Positions 17,739 through 26,148 of a stretch of 64,000 nucleotides of DNA are shown here, in pieces (the stretch's first letter is position 1; the number at the start of each line of letters is the position of its first letter). A program made the position numbers and the translations under genes. The DNA is from an uncultured Opitutia bacterium. GTDB lineage: Bacteria > Verrucomicrobiota > Verrucomicrobiia > Opitutales > Opitutaceae. The stretch is from positions 124,001 to 188,000 of the forward strand of contig CAIONS010000068.1 of assembly GCA_903859715.1 (NCBI GenBank), given 5' to 3'. The notes under the pieces were generated by a model that saw only the letters and a program-made list of their open reading frames with translations, made no database searches and was not told where the DNA came from.

Positions 17739-19073
17739 ATGGTTTCATCCGGCTCCCATTCCTCCTCCTCCCCCTTCGCCGCCAAGCGTTACGAACTACT
17801 GACGCTGGGTGACGAGCTGCTGCTCGGGCTGACCGGGAATGGCCACCTGACGTTTATTGGCGCGCAGCTGGGCCGCCGCGGCGTGCTGCTGCAGCGCAAC
17901 GTCACGATCACCGACGAGGCCGACGCCATCGCCCGCCAGTTCCGCGAAAGCTGGGCCACGGCGGATGTCATCATCACGACCGGCGGGCTCGGGCCAACTT
18001 GCGACGACCGTACGCGCGAGGTCCTTGCCGAGGTGCTGGGCCAGAAGCTGGTGTTTGACCCCAGCATCGAGAAGGCGATGGAAGACCGCTTCGCAGCCTT
18101 CGGGCGCAAGATGACGCCGAACAATTTAAAACAGGCCTACCGCTTCGAGCGCGGCGACGTGCTGCCCAATGCCCACGGCACCGCGCCCGGGCTCTGGGTG
18201 GAGCAGGACGGCAAGGTCCTCTGCATGCTGCCGGGGCCGCCGAATGAATTGCAGCCGATGTTTATCGAGCAGGTGCTGCCGCGTCTCGCGAAGCTCGAGC
18301 TGCTGCTCGACCGCGAGGCCTACGTGCAGCTGCGCACGGCGGGCATCGGCGAATCCGCCCTCGAGACGCGGCTGCAGCCGATCTTTGACCGCCACGGCGA
18401 GGCGCTGAGCGTGGCGTTCTGCGCGCACCAGGGCCAGGTGGACTGCCGGCTGAGTTCGCCGAGCGAGAAACTCTCTTCCGCGGAGCTCGAGGCCATCGCC
18501 GCCGAGTGCGCGCAGCTCCTCGGTGAGGATTTCATGTGCTACGGCCATGATTCGCTGGCGAAGGTCTGCGCCGAATTGCTCCGGGCGCAGGAAAAGAAAC
18601 TCGCCGTGGCCGAGACGGCGACCGGCGGCCTGCTGGCCCATGCGGTCACCGAGGTCTGCGGGGCGTGCAAGTTTTTCGCGGGCGGCGTCGTGTGCTGCAC
18701 GAACGACGCCAAGATGCAGCTGCTCGACGTGCCGGAGTGCCTGCTGCTGCAGCACAGCTCGGTCAGTCCCGAGGGCGCCGTGGCGATGGCGACGGGCGCG
18801 GCGGAGACGCTCAGCGCGGATTACGCGCTGGCCGTGACGGGCTTCGCCGGCGCGAGCGCCGCGGAAGGCGCGGGCGGCAATCCGGTCGGCACCATTTTCA
18901 TCGCACTCCATGCGCCGCACGGCGTGTGGTCGAAGAAACTCAGTTATCCCGGCCCGCGCCCGACCGTGAAGAGCCGCGCCGTGAACGCCGCGCTCGACTG
19001 GCTCCGCCGCGAGCTGCTCCGCGCCCAGAGCGGGGCAGTGGCCCCGGTGCGACGGTCGGGTGTGATGCAGTGA
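17739..19073 (+). CDS. cinA: CinA family protein (MoCF-like domain plus PncC-type amidohydrolase)
   Basis: 444 residues. The N-terminal molybdopterin-binding-like domain runs from LLTLGDELLLG through IITTGGLGPTCDDRTREV to MLPGPPNELQPMF. The C-terminal CinA/PncC domain carries LAVAETATGGLLAHAVTEV and LAVTGFAGASAAEGAGGNPVG. CinA proteins hydrolyse NMN to nicotinate mononucleotide, and the N-terminal part has ADP-ribose pyrophosphatase activity in some species. The gene is divergent from the kinase-uvrC pair, with 86 bases between starts that must hold both promoters. Confidence 0.92.
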   Translation: MVSSGSHSSSSPFAAKRYELLTLGDELLLGLTGNGHLTFIGAQLGRRGVLLQRNVTITDEADAIARQFRESWATADVIITTGGLGPTCDDRTREVLAEVLGQKLVFDPSIEKAMEDRFAAFGRKMTPNNLKQAYRFERGDVLPNAHGTAPGLWVEQDGKVLCMLPGPPNELQPMFIEQVLPRLAKLELLLDREAYVQLRTAGIGESALETRLQPIFDRHGEALSVAFCAHQGQVDCRLSSPSEKLSSAELEAIAAECAQLLGEDFMCYGHDSLAKVCAELLRAQEKKLAVAETATGGLLAHAVTEVCGACKFFAGGVVCCTNDAKMQLLDVPECLLLQHSSVSPEGAVAMATGAAETLSADYALAVTGFAGASAAEGAGGNPVGTIFIALHAPHGVWSKKLSYPGPRPTVKSRAVNAALDWLRRELLRAQSGAVAPVRRSGVMQ

Positions 19074-19146
19074 CGCCGGCGTAAAGTCGAAGGTAGAAGT
19101 ACGAAATTCGAAAGGGGAGAGCTGGCACTGATCGTGGCTCCAAATT

Positions 19147-21063
19147 TTAGCCTTCGAGTTTGCCCGGTTTGGCCAAGAAAATCTTCTGCAGCGCCACCGC
19201 CGCCGGTTTCATCCGGCCGTGGAAATCGAGGATTGCGGTGTTCGACGGGCAGGGGAAGCAGTCGTGCCCCATCCACATGATGATGCCGCCGCAGCGGGGA
19301 AACCGGCCCTTGATCGCGCGGGCGGCCCGTTCGATGCAGACTGTCTGGAGCTGCTGGCTCCAGGTCACGAACTCCGCCAAGTCGCGCGGCGGCCGACCGT
19401 GTTCCTTTTGAAAGCGATCCGCCTGGATCCAGAAACCGAAGCGGAGCCAGATTGGATTGCGCTCGTCAATCGGCAGCAACGAGCCGGGCGCGTAGTACTG
19501 CTCGAGAATGTCCAACGGGCTCGCGCCGGTGGCTCCGACTTCGGAACGGAACAGCGCATCGTCCTTCGGCCAGTAGGTGTCGGCCTCCGGGCGCCACGGG
19601 CCGTGCGTGTCCCAGTGCTGGCCTTGGCCAAGATCCTTTTCCTCGCCGATGGCGTGCGGACCTGACGGCGAGGTGTGCAGGAAGCGGCGGGTCGGATCGA
19701 GTTTCTCCGCCTGCGCGGCGATCATCACGAGCAGCGGATGCGATGCAGGCGTCGGGCGGCCGGAGCCCACCTTGCCGCCGTCAAGCGCGCCCATGAGTTC
19801 GTTGCCACCGCACCAGAGCAGCACCGACGCGTGGTGCTGGCGGCGCGCGATATAGGAGCGGACGATCGGGCGGAGTTCCTGTTCAACCTTCGGATCCTCC
19901 GGCGGCCAATTGTCGATGCCGGAGGAAGACAGCGGAAATTCCTGCCAGACAAGGATGCCGTAGCGGTCGCAGAGGTCGTAGAAAATTTCCGTCTCGAGAA
20001 ACGCCCCGCCCCAGACGCGAAAGACATTGCAGCCCATTTCGGCGTAGGTGCGGATGCGCCGCTCGTAATCCGCAGCGGTGACGTCGGCATAGTTGGGCCG
20101 GATGGGCGTCCAGTTGACGCCCTGGAGAAAAATCGCGCGGCCGTTGACAACGCAGATCCACGGGTCCGCGCCGGCGGGCGCGCCCTCGCAGTCACGCCAC
20201 GTCACATCCTTGAAACCGACCGTGCGCGTCCACTCGTCACCGCCACCGGCCAGCCGGCAAGTAAGCCGATAGGTTTTCTGCAGACCCTCGCGGTTGGGCC
20301 ACCACGGCTCGACGGGCAGTTCGGTGAACGCGGCACCTTTGGCCAACGCGGCAGGCTCGATGGCCGCGGACAGGAGGCAGCGGTTGCCATCCTCGAGGCG
20401 CACCTCGACCTGGTCCGGGGCCGAGCCGAAGAGCGTGAAGCCGTTCGGCGAAAGCTGGCAGCGCAGGTCCGCGAGTTCGTGTCCGTCCGAAAGCTCGAGC
20501 GTGACGCGGTCCCAGACGCCGAGCTGCACGAGGCGCGGCTGCCAGTCCCACGTATAGTTGAAGCGCGCCTTCCAGTCGCGGATCTTCGAAGTGTAGTTGA
20601 ACTGGCCGAGCCAGCGCGGCGGCAAGTCGAACACGATCTGGAGCTGGTTTTCACCGGCGAGCGGGATCGCCGAGAGATCGAAGACGTGCTCGATGAAGCC
20701 ATTTTCGAAACGACCGACGAGGCGGCCGTTGCAGCAGACCCAGCCGGCCTGGTCGAGTCCGGCACAGCGCAGCCGGCGGACTTTCCCGCCCTCCAGCCAC
20801 GCGCGCGGCAGCGTGGTGGCGTAAACCCAGATGCGGTTCTCGACCCACTCGGCGGCCCGGCTGTTGAGATCATGGTTCCAGTCCGGGATGATCTTCGCCT
20901 CGAGCAAGAGTTGCTGCACGGACGCCGGCACCCGCGCGGGCACGACCGGGGTTTCGCTCACGCTGGGCGCACCGAGATCGATGCCGGCAAGAAAGCCCCA
21001 GGTATCAGGCGCATAGCCCGCTAGAGTCCAGGAGGCGGTCGCGAGATCACGGGAAGTTTTCAT
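19147..21063 (-). CDS. Glycoside hydrolase family 2, beta-mannosidase-like
   Basis: 638 residues, somewhat short for the family. A jelly-roll sugar-binding domain (residues 1-190, DLPPRWLGQFNYTSKIR and FNYTWDWQPRLVQLGVW) and an Ig-like domain precede the TIM barrel from about 290 (FLQGVNWTPIRP, MGCNVFRVWGGAF, ILVWQEFPLSS). The acid/base Glu is in LLWCGGNELMG. The C-terminal part includes RFGFWIQADRFQKEHG and IIMWMGHDCFPCPSN. There is no signal peptide, so it is probably cytoplasmic. It likely removes beta-mannosyl residues, though related GH2 specificities are possible. The ATG at 21063 directly precedes the domain. Confidence 0.85.
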   Translation of the reverse strand: MKTSRDLATASWTLAGYAPDTWGFLAGIDLGAPSVSETPVVPARVPASVQQLLLEAKIIPDWNHDLNSRAAEWVENRIWVYATTLPRAWLEGGKVRRLRCAGLDQAGWVCCNGRLVGRFENGFIEHVFDLSAIPLAGENQLQIVFDLPPRWLGQFNYTSKIRDWKARFNYTWDWQPRLVQLGVWDRVTLELSDGHELADLRCQLSPNGFTLFGSAPDQVEVRLEDGNRCLLSAAIEPAALAKGAAFTELPVEPWWPNREGLQKTYRLTCRLAGGGDEWTRTVGFKDVTWRDCEGAPAGADPWICVVNGRAIFLQGVNWTPIRPNYADVTAADYERRIRTYAEMGCNVFRVWGGAFLETEIFYDLCDRYGILVWQEFPLSSSGIDNWPPEDPKVEQELRPIVRSYIARRQHHASVLLWCGGNELMGALDGGKVGSGRPTPASHPLLVMIAAQAEKLDPTRRFLHTSPSGPHAIGEEKDLGQGQHWDTHGPWRPEADTYWPKDDALFRSEVGATGASPLDILEQYYAPGSLLPIDERNPIWLRFGFWIQADRFQKEHGRPPRDLAEFVTWSQQLQTVCIERAARAIKGRFPRCGGIIMWMGHDCFPCPSNTAILDFHGRMKPAAVALQKIFLAKPGKLEG

Positions 21064-21081
21064 TTAATGGGATGAGGCGGC

Positions 21082-21190
21082 CGCAAATTCGAAGGTCGAA
21101 ACTCGAAATAAAGTCAGCCAATTCCATTCACCGGTACAGGTTTGGGGTTTCCAGCTTCATTCGGATTTCGAACGTCAATCTTCGAATTTC
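21082..21190. repeat. Weak inverted repeat (attcgaaggtcgaa family)
   Basis: The left arm near 21087-21110 (gcaaattcgaaggtcgaaac) is roughly complementary to the right arm near 21165-21190 (aacgtcaatcttcgaattt). It lies between two minus-strand genes. A related half-arm (cgaaggtagaagtacgaaat) occurs near 19088. Confidence 0.5.
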
Positions 21191-21196
21191 CCAAGC

Positions 21197-22108
21197 TCAT
21201 CCCAGCAGATTCTTCAACGCGGCCAGATATTTCTCCTGCGTCCGCGCGATCACATCCGCGGAAATCTGCGGGGCCGGCGGAGTTTGGTTCCATTTGATCG
21301 CGAGGAGGTAGTCGCGTACGAACTGCTTGTCGTAGCTTGGCGGGGACTGGTTGGGCGCGTAGCGGTCGGCCGGCCAATAGCGGGAGGAATCGGGCGTGAG
21401 CACCTCGTCGATGAGGAACAGGTTGCCTGCGGCATCGGTGCCGAACTCGAATTTGGTGTCGGCGAGAATCATGCCGGCCTGCTGCGCGCGCTCATGGCCG
21501 AAGCGGTAGAGTGCGAGGCTCGTGGCTTTTACCTTGGCGTAGAGCTCTGGGCCGATGGCGGCCGCGCCTTGCGCGTCGTTGATCGGTTCGTCGTGCTGAC
21601 CCTTGGGCGCCTTCGTGGTGGGCGTAAAGATGGGCTCGGGCAATTTGTCCGCCTGGCGCAGTCCGGTGGGGAGCTTGATGCCGCAGACGGCGCCCGTTTT
21701 TTGGTAGGAACTCCAGCCGCTGCCGATGAGATAGCCGCGGGCGACGCACTCGATGGTGAGCGGCGTGAGCTTGCGGACGATCATGCTGCGCAACTGGAGA
21801 TCGCGACTCGTGAATCCGCGGCGGACAAATTCGCCAGCCTGGTCGGGCAGGAGGTGATTCTGGATCAGTCCGCTCGTCTGGGCGAACCACCAGTTGCTCA
21901 TCTGAGTGAGAATGGCGCCCTTGCCGGGGATGCCGTCGGGCAGGATCACATCAAAAGCCGAGAGCCGGTCGGTCGCGACGAGGAGCAGGGCGTCGCCGAG
22001 ATCAAAGATCTCACGAACCTTGCCCGACGCGATGCGGGGGCAGGGCAGGTCGTCGATCGAGGTGACAGCCGTTTTCGGCAGCGCAGCAGCAATCTCAGCG
22101 TAGGTCAT
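21197..22108 (-). CDS. purC: Phosphoribosylaminoimidazole-succinocarboxamide synthase
   Basis: 303 residues of a full-length SAICAR synthetase (the longer, yeast-like size). Motifs include RIASGKVREIFDLGDALLLV near residue 25, VATDRLSAFDVILPDGIPGK, VECVARGYLIGSGWSSYQ, and MILADTKFEFGTDAAGN with LIDEVLTPDSSRYWPAD for ATP and substrate binding. It ligates aspartate to CAIR in purine synthesis. purB, whose enzyme acts at the next step, is about 14 kb away, so purine genes are scattered here. Confidence 0.95.
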   Translation of the reverse strand: MTYAEIAAALPKTAVTSIDDLPCPRIASGKVREIFDLGDALLLVATDRLSAFDVILPDGIPGKGAILTQMSNWWFAQTSGLIQNHLLPDQAGEFVRRGFTSRDLQLRSMIVRKLTPLTIECVARGYLIGSGWSSYQKTGAVCGIKLPTGLRQADKLPEPIFTPTTKAPKGQHDEPINDAQGAAAIGPELYAKVKATSLALYRFGHERAQQAGMILADTKFEFGTDAAGNLFLIDEVLTPDSSRYWPADRYAPNQSPPSYDKQFVRDYLLAIKWNQTPPAPQISADVIARTQEKYLAALKNLLG

Positions 22109-22225
22109 CGCGAGGCAGTAAGAAGAAAGAAGCCGGAAGGCAGAAGAAAAAACTCCCTGACCGGTGAGATGCTATCTGAATGCTACGGTTGCGCTTTGCG
22201 GGTTCATGGGCTGCGTAAGGGTTCC

Positions 22226-22687
22226 ATGGCTTCGACCGCTGCTTTTCCTGATCTCACACAACGTCCGCCGCGCAGTCCGCGCGTGCGGCTCGGGGGCTTT
22301 GTCCTCCTGCCCCGGATCCTCGACAAGGGTCGCGCGGACCACGCCGGCGTCCTCGGCGAGTACCGCTTCTCGGGCAAGGGCATGGACCGGCATTTCCTGG
22401 CTTTCACCGGGCTGACCTTCGACGCCCTCAAGGCCGAGATCGCGACCGGGAAGGGCGACGGCGAGATGCTCGCCTGGGTGCTGGCCAACGCGCCGCTCCA
22501 GCGGCTGCCGTGGGAAATCGACGCGTGGAGCAATTACCTGGAGCGGCGCACGCCGGACGGCGATGTCGAGACGCTCACCGATTTCGCGGAGGCGGTCGGC
22601 AAGTTCGCCCAGAACCGCGAGGACATCCATACGTGGTTCGATCTGCTGGACTTGGACGACCACTGCACGTTTGGCGGACGGCCGTAG
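22226..22687 (+). CDS. DUF5069 domain protein
   Basis: 153 residues, cytoplasmic, without signal peptide or membrane helix. Recognisable family segments are RVRLGGFVLLPRILDKGRA near the N terminus, GEYRFSGKGMDRHFLAFTG and DIHTWFDLLDLDDHCTFGGR at the end. DUF5069 proteins are common in Verrucomicrobiota and Planctomycetota and their function is unknown. The ATG at 22226 is chosen because the family's conserved start follows within 15 residues. It is divergent from purC and followed by an MFS gene. Confidence 0.8.
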   Translation: MASTAAFPDLTQRPPRSPRVRLGGFVLLPRILDKGRADHAGVLGEYRFSGKGMDRHFLAFTGLTFDALKAEIATGKGDGEMLAWVLANAPLQRLPWEIDAWSNYLERRTPDGDVETLTDFAEAVGKFAQNREDIHTWFDLLDLDDHCTFGGRP

Positions 22688-22788
22688 GCCGCCGCGTCGC
22701 TGCGCGACGAAGAGCGGAGTTGGAAGATGGGAGATGGAAAACATCGGTCTTCAATTGCAGCGAAATCCAGAACGTTGATGTCTTCGCG

Positions 22789-23982
22789 ATGACTTCTGGG
22801 ACGAAAACCCACGCCACCTCCGTCGGAGGCGCGTTGCCGCGCCACACACTCTGGCTGATGTCGATCGCGTGCGGGGTGTGCGTCGCGAATATCTGCTACA
22901 ACCAGCCGCTCCTCGGGGATTTTGCGGCGTACTTCCACGCCACGCCGGCCCAGGTTGGCTGGGTCGCAATGGCTTCACAGACGGGCTATGGGCTGGGCCT
23001 GCTGCTGTTTCTGCCGCTGGGCGACATCATCGAACGCCGCAAGGTCGTCTTCTTTTTGATCCATGTATGCGCGGCCTTTCTGGCGGTGACAGCCTTGGCG
23101 CCGTCGCTGGGATGGCTGATCGTGGGTAATCTTCTGGTCGGGGCGACGTCGATGAGCGCGCAGCTGCTGATTCCGCTCGCGGTTGAATTGTCGCCAAAGG
23201 AAGAGCGCGGACGGACGATTGGCGTCATGATGACGGGCCTGCTCGGTGGCATCCTGCTCGCACGTACCCTCGCCGGCGTGGTGACCGATCATTTTGGCTG
23301 GCGCACGATGTTCTGGCTCGCGACGGCGATGATGCTGACGCTGGCGTTTCTGCTGCGGGGCCGCCTGCCACACCGGCCGCCGACAGTGCGGATGCGTTAT
23401 CGCGAGCTGATGGTTTCACTATGGCAGGTTCTGAAAACGCAGCCGCGCTTGTGGGGTCCGTCGGTGGTCGGGGCGTTGTCATTTGCCGGATTCACGGCGT
23501 TCTGGACGAGTTTGTCCTTTCTCATGGCCGAGGCCTTTCACCGGGGGGCGACGGAGACGGGACTCTTTGGCATCGTCGGGCTGGTGGGCGCACTGGCGGC
23601 GCCTTCGGCGGGACGGCTCGCGGACCGTCGTGGGTCGGCGTTCACCGTGACGCTGGCGTTGGTGGTGATCCTCGCGGCCTACGGGCTGATGTGGGCGTGG
23701 GTCACGATTCCGGTGCTGATCATCGGAGTGCTGCTCATGGATGTCGGCGTGCAAACCATCCAGGTGGCGGAGCAGGGGGCGGTGCTGTCGCTGCTGCCGG
23801 AGGCGAGCAGCCGCATCAACACGCTCTACATGGTGACGCGTTTTGTCGGCGGTGCGGTCGGGTCATTGATCGGTGCGACGGCTTGGTCGCTGGGTCGCTG
23901 GCCGGCGGTCTGTGCCGCGGCGGTGGCGCTCAATGTCGTCGCGATGGTGATTCACTTCGGGACGGGGCGGAAGCGGACTTAA
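22789..23982 (+). CDS. Major facilitator superfamily transporter
   Basis: 397 residues with about 12 membrane helices. The first helix has SIACGVCVANICYNQPLLG, and the loop between helices 2 and 3 has LPLGDIIERRKVV, the MFS motif A position. The second half repeats it with GRLADRRGSA. It looks like the YnfM/AraJ-type drug or metabolite exporters; the substrate is unknown. The ATG at 22789 precedes a short polar tail. The stop codon lies inside the left arm of the following inverted repeat. Confidence 0.85.
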   Translation: MTSGTKTHATSVGGALPRHTLWLMSIACGVCVANICYNQPLLGDFAAYFHATPAQVGWVAMASQTGYGLGLLLFLPLGDIIERRKVVFFLIHVCAAFLAVTALAPSLGWLIVGNLLVGATSMSAQLLIPLAVELSPKEERGRTIGVMMTGLLGGILLARTLAGVVTDHFGWRTMFWLATAMMLTLAFLLRGRLPHRPPTVRMRYRELMVSLWQVLKTQPRLWGPSVVGALSFAGFTAFWTSLSFLMAEAFHRGATETGLFGIVGLVGALAAPSAGRLADRRGSAFTVTLALVVILAAYGLMWAWVTIPVLIIGVLLMDVGVQTIQVAEQGAVLSLLPEASSRINTLYMVTRFVGGAVGSLIGATAWSLGRWPAVCAAAVALNVVAMVIHFGTGRKRT

Positions 23983-24084
23983 CCACGGATTACACGGATT
24001 CAATCCGGATAAAAACGCAGGCCCCGGATCGATGCCTTGGGATCGAGCCCCCATCCAGATCAAATCCGTGTAATCCGTGGTTAA
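23979..24084. repeat. Perfect 22-bp inverted repeat (accacggattacacggatt family)
   Basis: Arms at 23979-24000 and 24063-24084 are perfectly complementary over 22 bases. The arm contains the word acggatt twice. The left arm includes the stop codon of the MFS gene. Confidence 0.9.
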
Positions 24085-24214
24085 AAAATCTGGAGATGGG
24101 CTTGGACTTCTACCGCCCGGCGGATCTTTGCGGCTAAGTTTCCGAAAAGTCCGGGGCGAGATTTCCTGAGTTACGATTGGCCTTCGGGGCGCTCTCGGAT
24201 TCCTTCGGAGGTTC

Positions 24215-25141
24215 ATGTCCGGCCGAATTCGAAAAACTGTCCGTCCCCCTGTCGTGGCAGGGCTGACGTGGACCTTGATCGTCATCGACCACCGGCGGTT
24301 GCAGGGTGCGGCGTGGGCTGAGTTCCATGCCGCGCGCAAGCAGCTCGAGAAGGCCTCGCGCGATCTCCACCGGCATGAAACCGCCGACATCCCGGCCTAT
24401 GAGGCCTGGCTGCACCGGACTTTCCCCGTGCTGCTCACCGCGTTGCGGACCGTCGAAGCGGAGCTGGAGCCCAAGGCGGCGAAAGTCCGGGAGGTGCAGG
24501 AACGGGCCGCAATTTTCGGCGGGTCGCACAAACGGCTGTGGAAAGACCTCAAGGCCCGGAATGCCCAACCCGTGGAAACGGCGCACGACGGGGCGGATTC
24601 GCCCGAGGGCGACGCTGATCCCGATGGCTGGCCTGGCGGGAAATCGGCCGATCGCTTTGATCGCGTGACTGGTCCGGCGCCGACCGTCGTGGCGCGTGAT
24701 ATTTACCGCCGGCTGGTGCAGCATCTCCATCCCGACCGTGGCGGGGTGTGGACGGCTGCGCGCCAGCAGCTGTGGCACGAGGTGCAGTCGGCGTGGGCCG
24801 CGGCGGATGCCGACTGGCTGGCCCGGCTCGAAGTCGAATGGGAAACCGCCAACGAAGTCCTGGGTCCGACGTCGCCCGTGAGCCGGCTGCGCCAGGCGAT
24901 CACGGAACTGCACGCGGCCCGGCGCGATACCGAGCGCAAGTTGCGGGGCTATCGCCGGGCGCCGGCGTGGAGGTTCACGAAGAACGAAAAGAAACGCCCG
25001 GCGCTGCAGGAGCGCGTCGAGCGCATCCTCCGCCACGATCTCGAGTACTTGCGGAAGCAGCTCAATTATCTCAACGCCACCATCGCCGCGTGGGAGGAAG
25101 ATTGGACGCAGCCAAGCACCCGGCCGAGACGGCGGAGGTAG
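24215..25141 (+). CDS. Uncharacterised protein with an embedded J-domain-like segment
   Basis: 308 residues, very rich in Arg, Ala and Glu. Residues about 40-115 are predicted long helix or coiled coil (HAARKQLEKASRDLHRHETA). A Gly/Asp-rich linker (about 122-150) leads to IYRRLVQHLHPDRGG, with an HPD tripeptide at 172-174 between two amphipathic helices, as in DnaJ helix II, loop and helix III. A second coiled coil (about 225-290) and a basic tail end the protein. A role as an Hsp70 partner is inferred only from HPD and its flanks. The start at 24215 has a good ggagg at -9. No homologue with known function is recognised. Confidence 0.6.
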   Translation: MSGRIRKTVRPPVVAGLTWTLIVIDHRRLQGAAWAEFHAARKQLEKASRDLHRHETADIPAYEAWLHRTFPVLLTALRTVEAELEPKAAKVREVQERAAIFGGSHKRLWKDLKARNAQPVETAHDGADSPEGDADPDGWPGGKSADRFDRVTGPAPTVVARDIYRRLVQHLHPDRGGVWTAARQQLWHEVQSAWAAADADWLARLEVEWETANEVLGPTSPVSRLRQAITELHAARRDTERKLRGYRRAPAWRFTKNEKKRPALQERVERILRHDLEYLRKQLNYLNATIAAWEEDWTQPSTRPRRRR

Positions 25142-25251
25142 GTTGCGTGCAAGCACGCAACCTACGTGGAACCCGGGATCAAACCAACGCGTTGAGGGCA
25201 ACGCGTTCCACGCAAGATATCGGAAGGCGGGGTCAGCGACCCCGCCCTGCA
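25138..25251. repeat. Cluster of short hairpins
   Basis: A perfect 13-base hairpin, gtaggttgcgtgc (25138-25150) with gcacgcaacctac (25153-25165), overlaps the stop codon of the J-domain-like gene. A second stem, ggcggggtc/gaccccgcc, follows near 25228-25248. The latter word family recurs at 48998-49135. Confidence 0.75.
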
Positions 25252-25295
25252 CCCGCCACCGGAATTCTTGCGCTTCCCTGCGGCCAACTTCAGGA

Positions 25296-25730
25296 ATGAA
25301 TCCCATGAAGTCCCGCGGTGCTTCCGACCTTCGCATCAGGGCCGTCAAGCCGGAGCATCCGTTGCAATGGCTGGCGGAACCGCTGTTGGGCGAGCCGACC
25401 TACGTGCTGAAGTCGTGGTTCGGCGGCCGGACGATCATGCTGCACGGGCGGCACCATCTGTTTCTCACGGTGCAGGGCGAACCGTGGCAGGGCGTGCTGG
25501 TGTGCACCTTTCACGAGCACCACGAAAGCCTGCGGGCGGAGCTGCCCGCGCTTCAGCCGCATCCGATCCTGGGGAAATGGCTTTACCTGCCGGAGACCGC
25601 CGAGACGTTCGAACGCGATGCCAGGCGACTCGTGCAGCTCGTGCGGGCGCGGGACCCGCGCCTGGGCATCCTGCCGTCGCCAAAGAAGAAAAAGAAGGCG
25701 AAGAAGATCCGGTTCGGGGACCGGCTTTGA
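25296..25730 (+). CDS. Conserved hypothetical protein with a basic C-terminal tail
   Basis: 144 residues. The core reads LKSWFGGRTIMLHGRHHLFL, EPWQGVLVCTFHEHHESLRA and HPILGKWLYLPETAETFERD, which I recognise as a small conserved bacterial family of unknown function, loosely like TfoX N-terminal domains. The tail is strongly basic (PKKKKKAKKIRFGD), which could mean nucleic-acid contact. The ATG at 25296 is preferred; another ATG follows at 25305. It follows the J-domain-like gene, separated by a hairpin cluster. Confidence 0.6.
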   Translation: MNPMKSRGASDLRIRAVKPEHPLQWLAEPLLGEPTYVLKSWFGGRTIMLHGRHHLFLTVQGEPWQGVLVCTFHEHHESLRAELPALQPHPILGKWLYLPETAETFERDARRLVQLVRARDPRLGILPSPKKKKKAKKIRFGDRL

Positions 25731-25752
25731 GGCGAAGTCATGCAAACGACCG

Positions 25753-25881
25753 CCCGCGAATCACGCGAATCAGCGCGAATTTCAAAGAGCTGCAGTCTTA
25801 CCGCCGGATCAAACCTGCCTCACGCTTTGATTCAGGCCCATTCAGGCGGTTTCCTTCGCGTTGATTCGCATCATTCGCGGG
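25753..25881. repeat. Inverted repeat (gcgaatcacgcgaatcagcg family)
   Basis: Arms at 25753-25777 and 25857-25881 pair at 22 of 25 positions. The arm contains gcgaatca twice. It lies between the basic-tail hypothetical gene and tRNA-Glu. Confidence 0.85.
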
Positions 25882-25962
25882 CAACTTCTTCGTCCCGGCT
25901 GAGAGGGAAAAATAGCCTTGCGCGAGGGGGGTGACACCCTACGTTCCGCGACTCCGCGGTTA

Positions 25963-26039
25963 GTCCCCATCGTCTAGCCCGGTTAGGACGCCTCCCTTTC
26001 ACGGAGAGAACCGGGGTTCGAATCCCCGTGGGGACGCCA
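25963..26039 (+). tRNA. tRNA-Glu (anticodon UUC)
   Basis: A 77-base gene with encoded CCA. The 7-bp acceptor stem pairs gtcccca (25963-25969) with tggggac (26029-26035). The anticodon loop is ctttcac, giving UUC. The T arm is ggggttcgaatcccc. A degenerate integrase gene starts 109 bases downstream, so the 3' end is a likely integration site. Confidence 0.97.
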
Positions 26040-26069
26040 ATTTCACGGGTTACGCAAGTAACTCGGGAA

Positions 26070-26110
26070 GCGGGAGATGCTCGGTAGAACGAGCATCTCC
26101 CGCCTTTCTC
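26070..26110 (+). terminator. Hairpin terminator after tRNA-Glu
   Basis: A perfect 14-base stem (26070-26083 with 26090-26103, loop gtagaa), followed by a T/C-rich tract ctttctccc. Confidence 0.7.
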
Positions 26111-26117
26111 CCGAAGC

Positions 26118-26145
26118 TAGGTTGCCCAGTTGACGTGGCAACCTA
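26118..26145. promoter_or_regulatory. Small palindrome just upstream of the integrase remnant
   Basis: taggttgcc (26118-26126) and ggcaaccta (26137-26145) form a 9-base inverted repeat ending four bases before the integrase ATG. It could be an operator or a recombinase arm site; this is inference from position only. Confidence 0.35.
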
Positions 26146-26148
26146 AGC

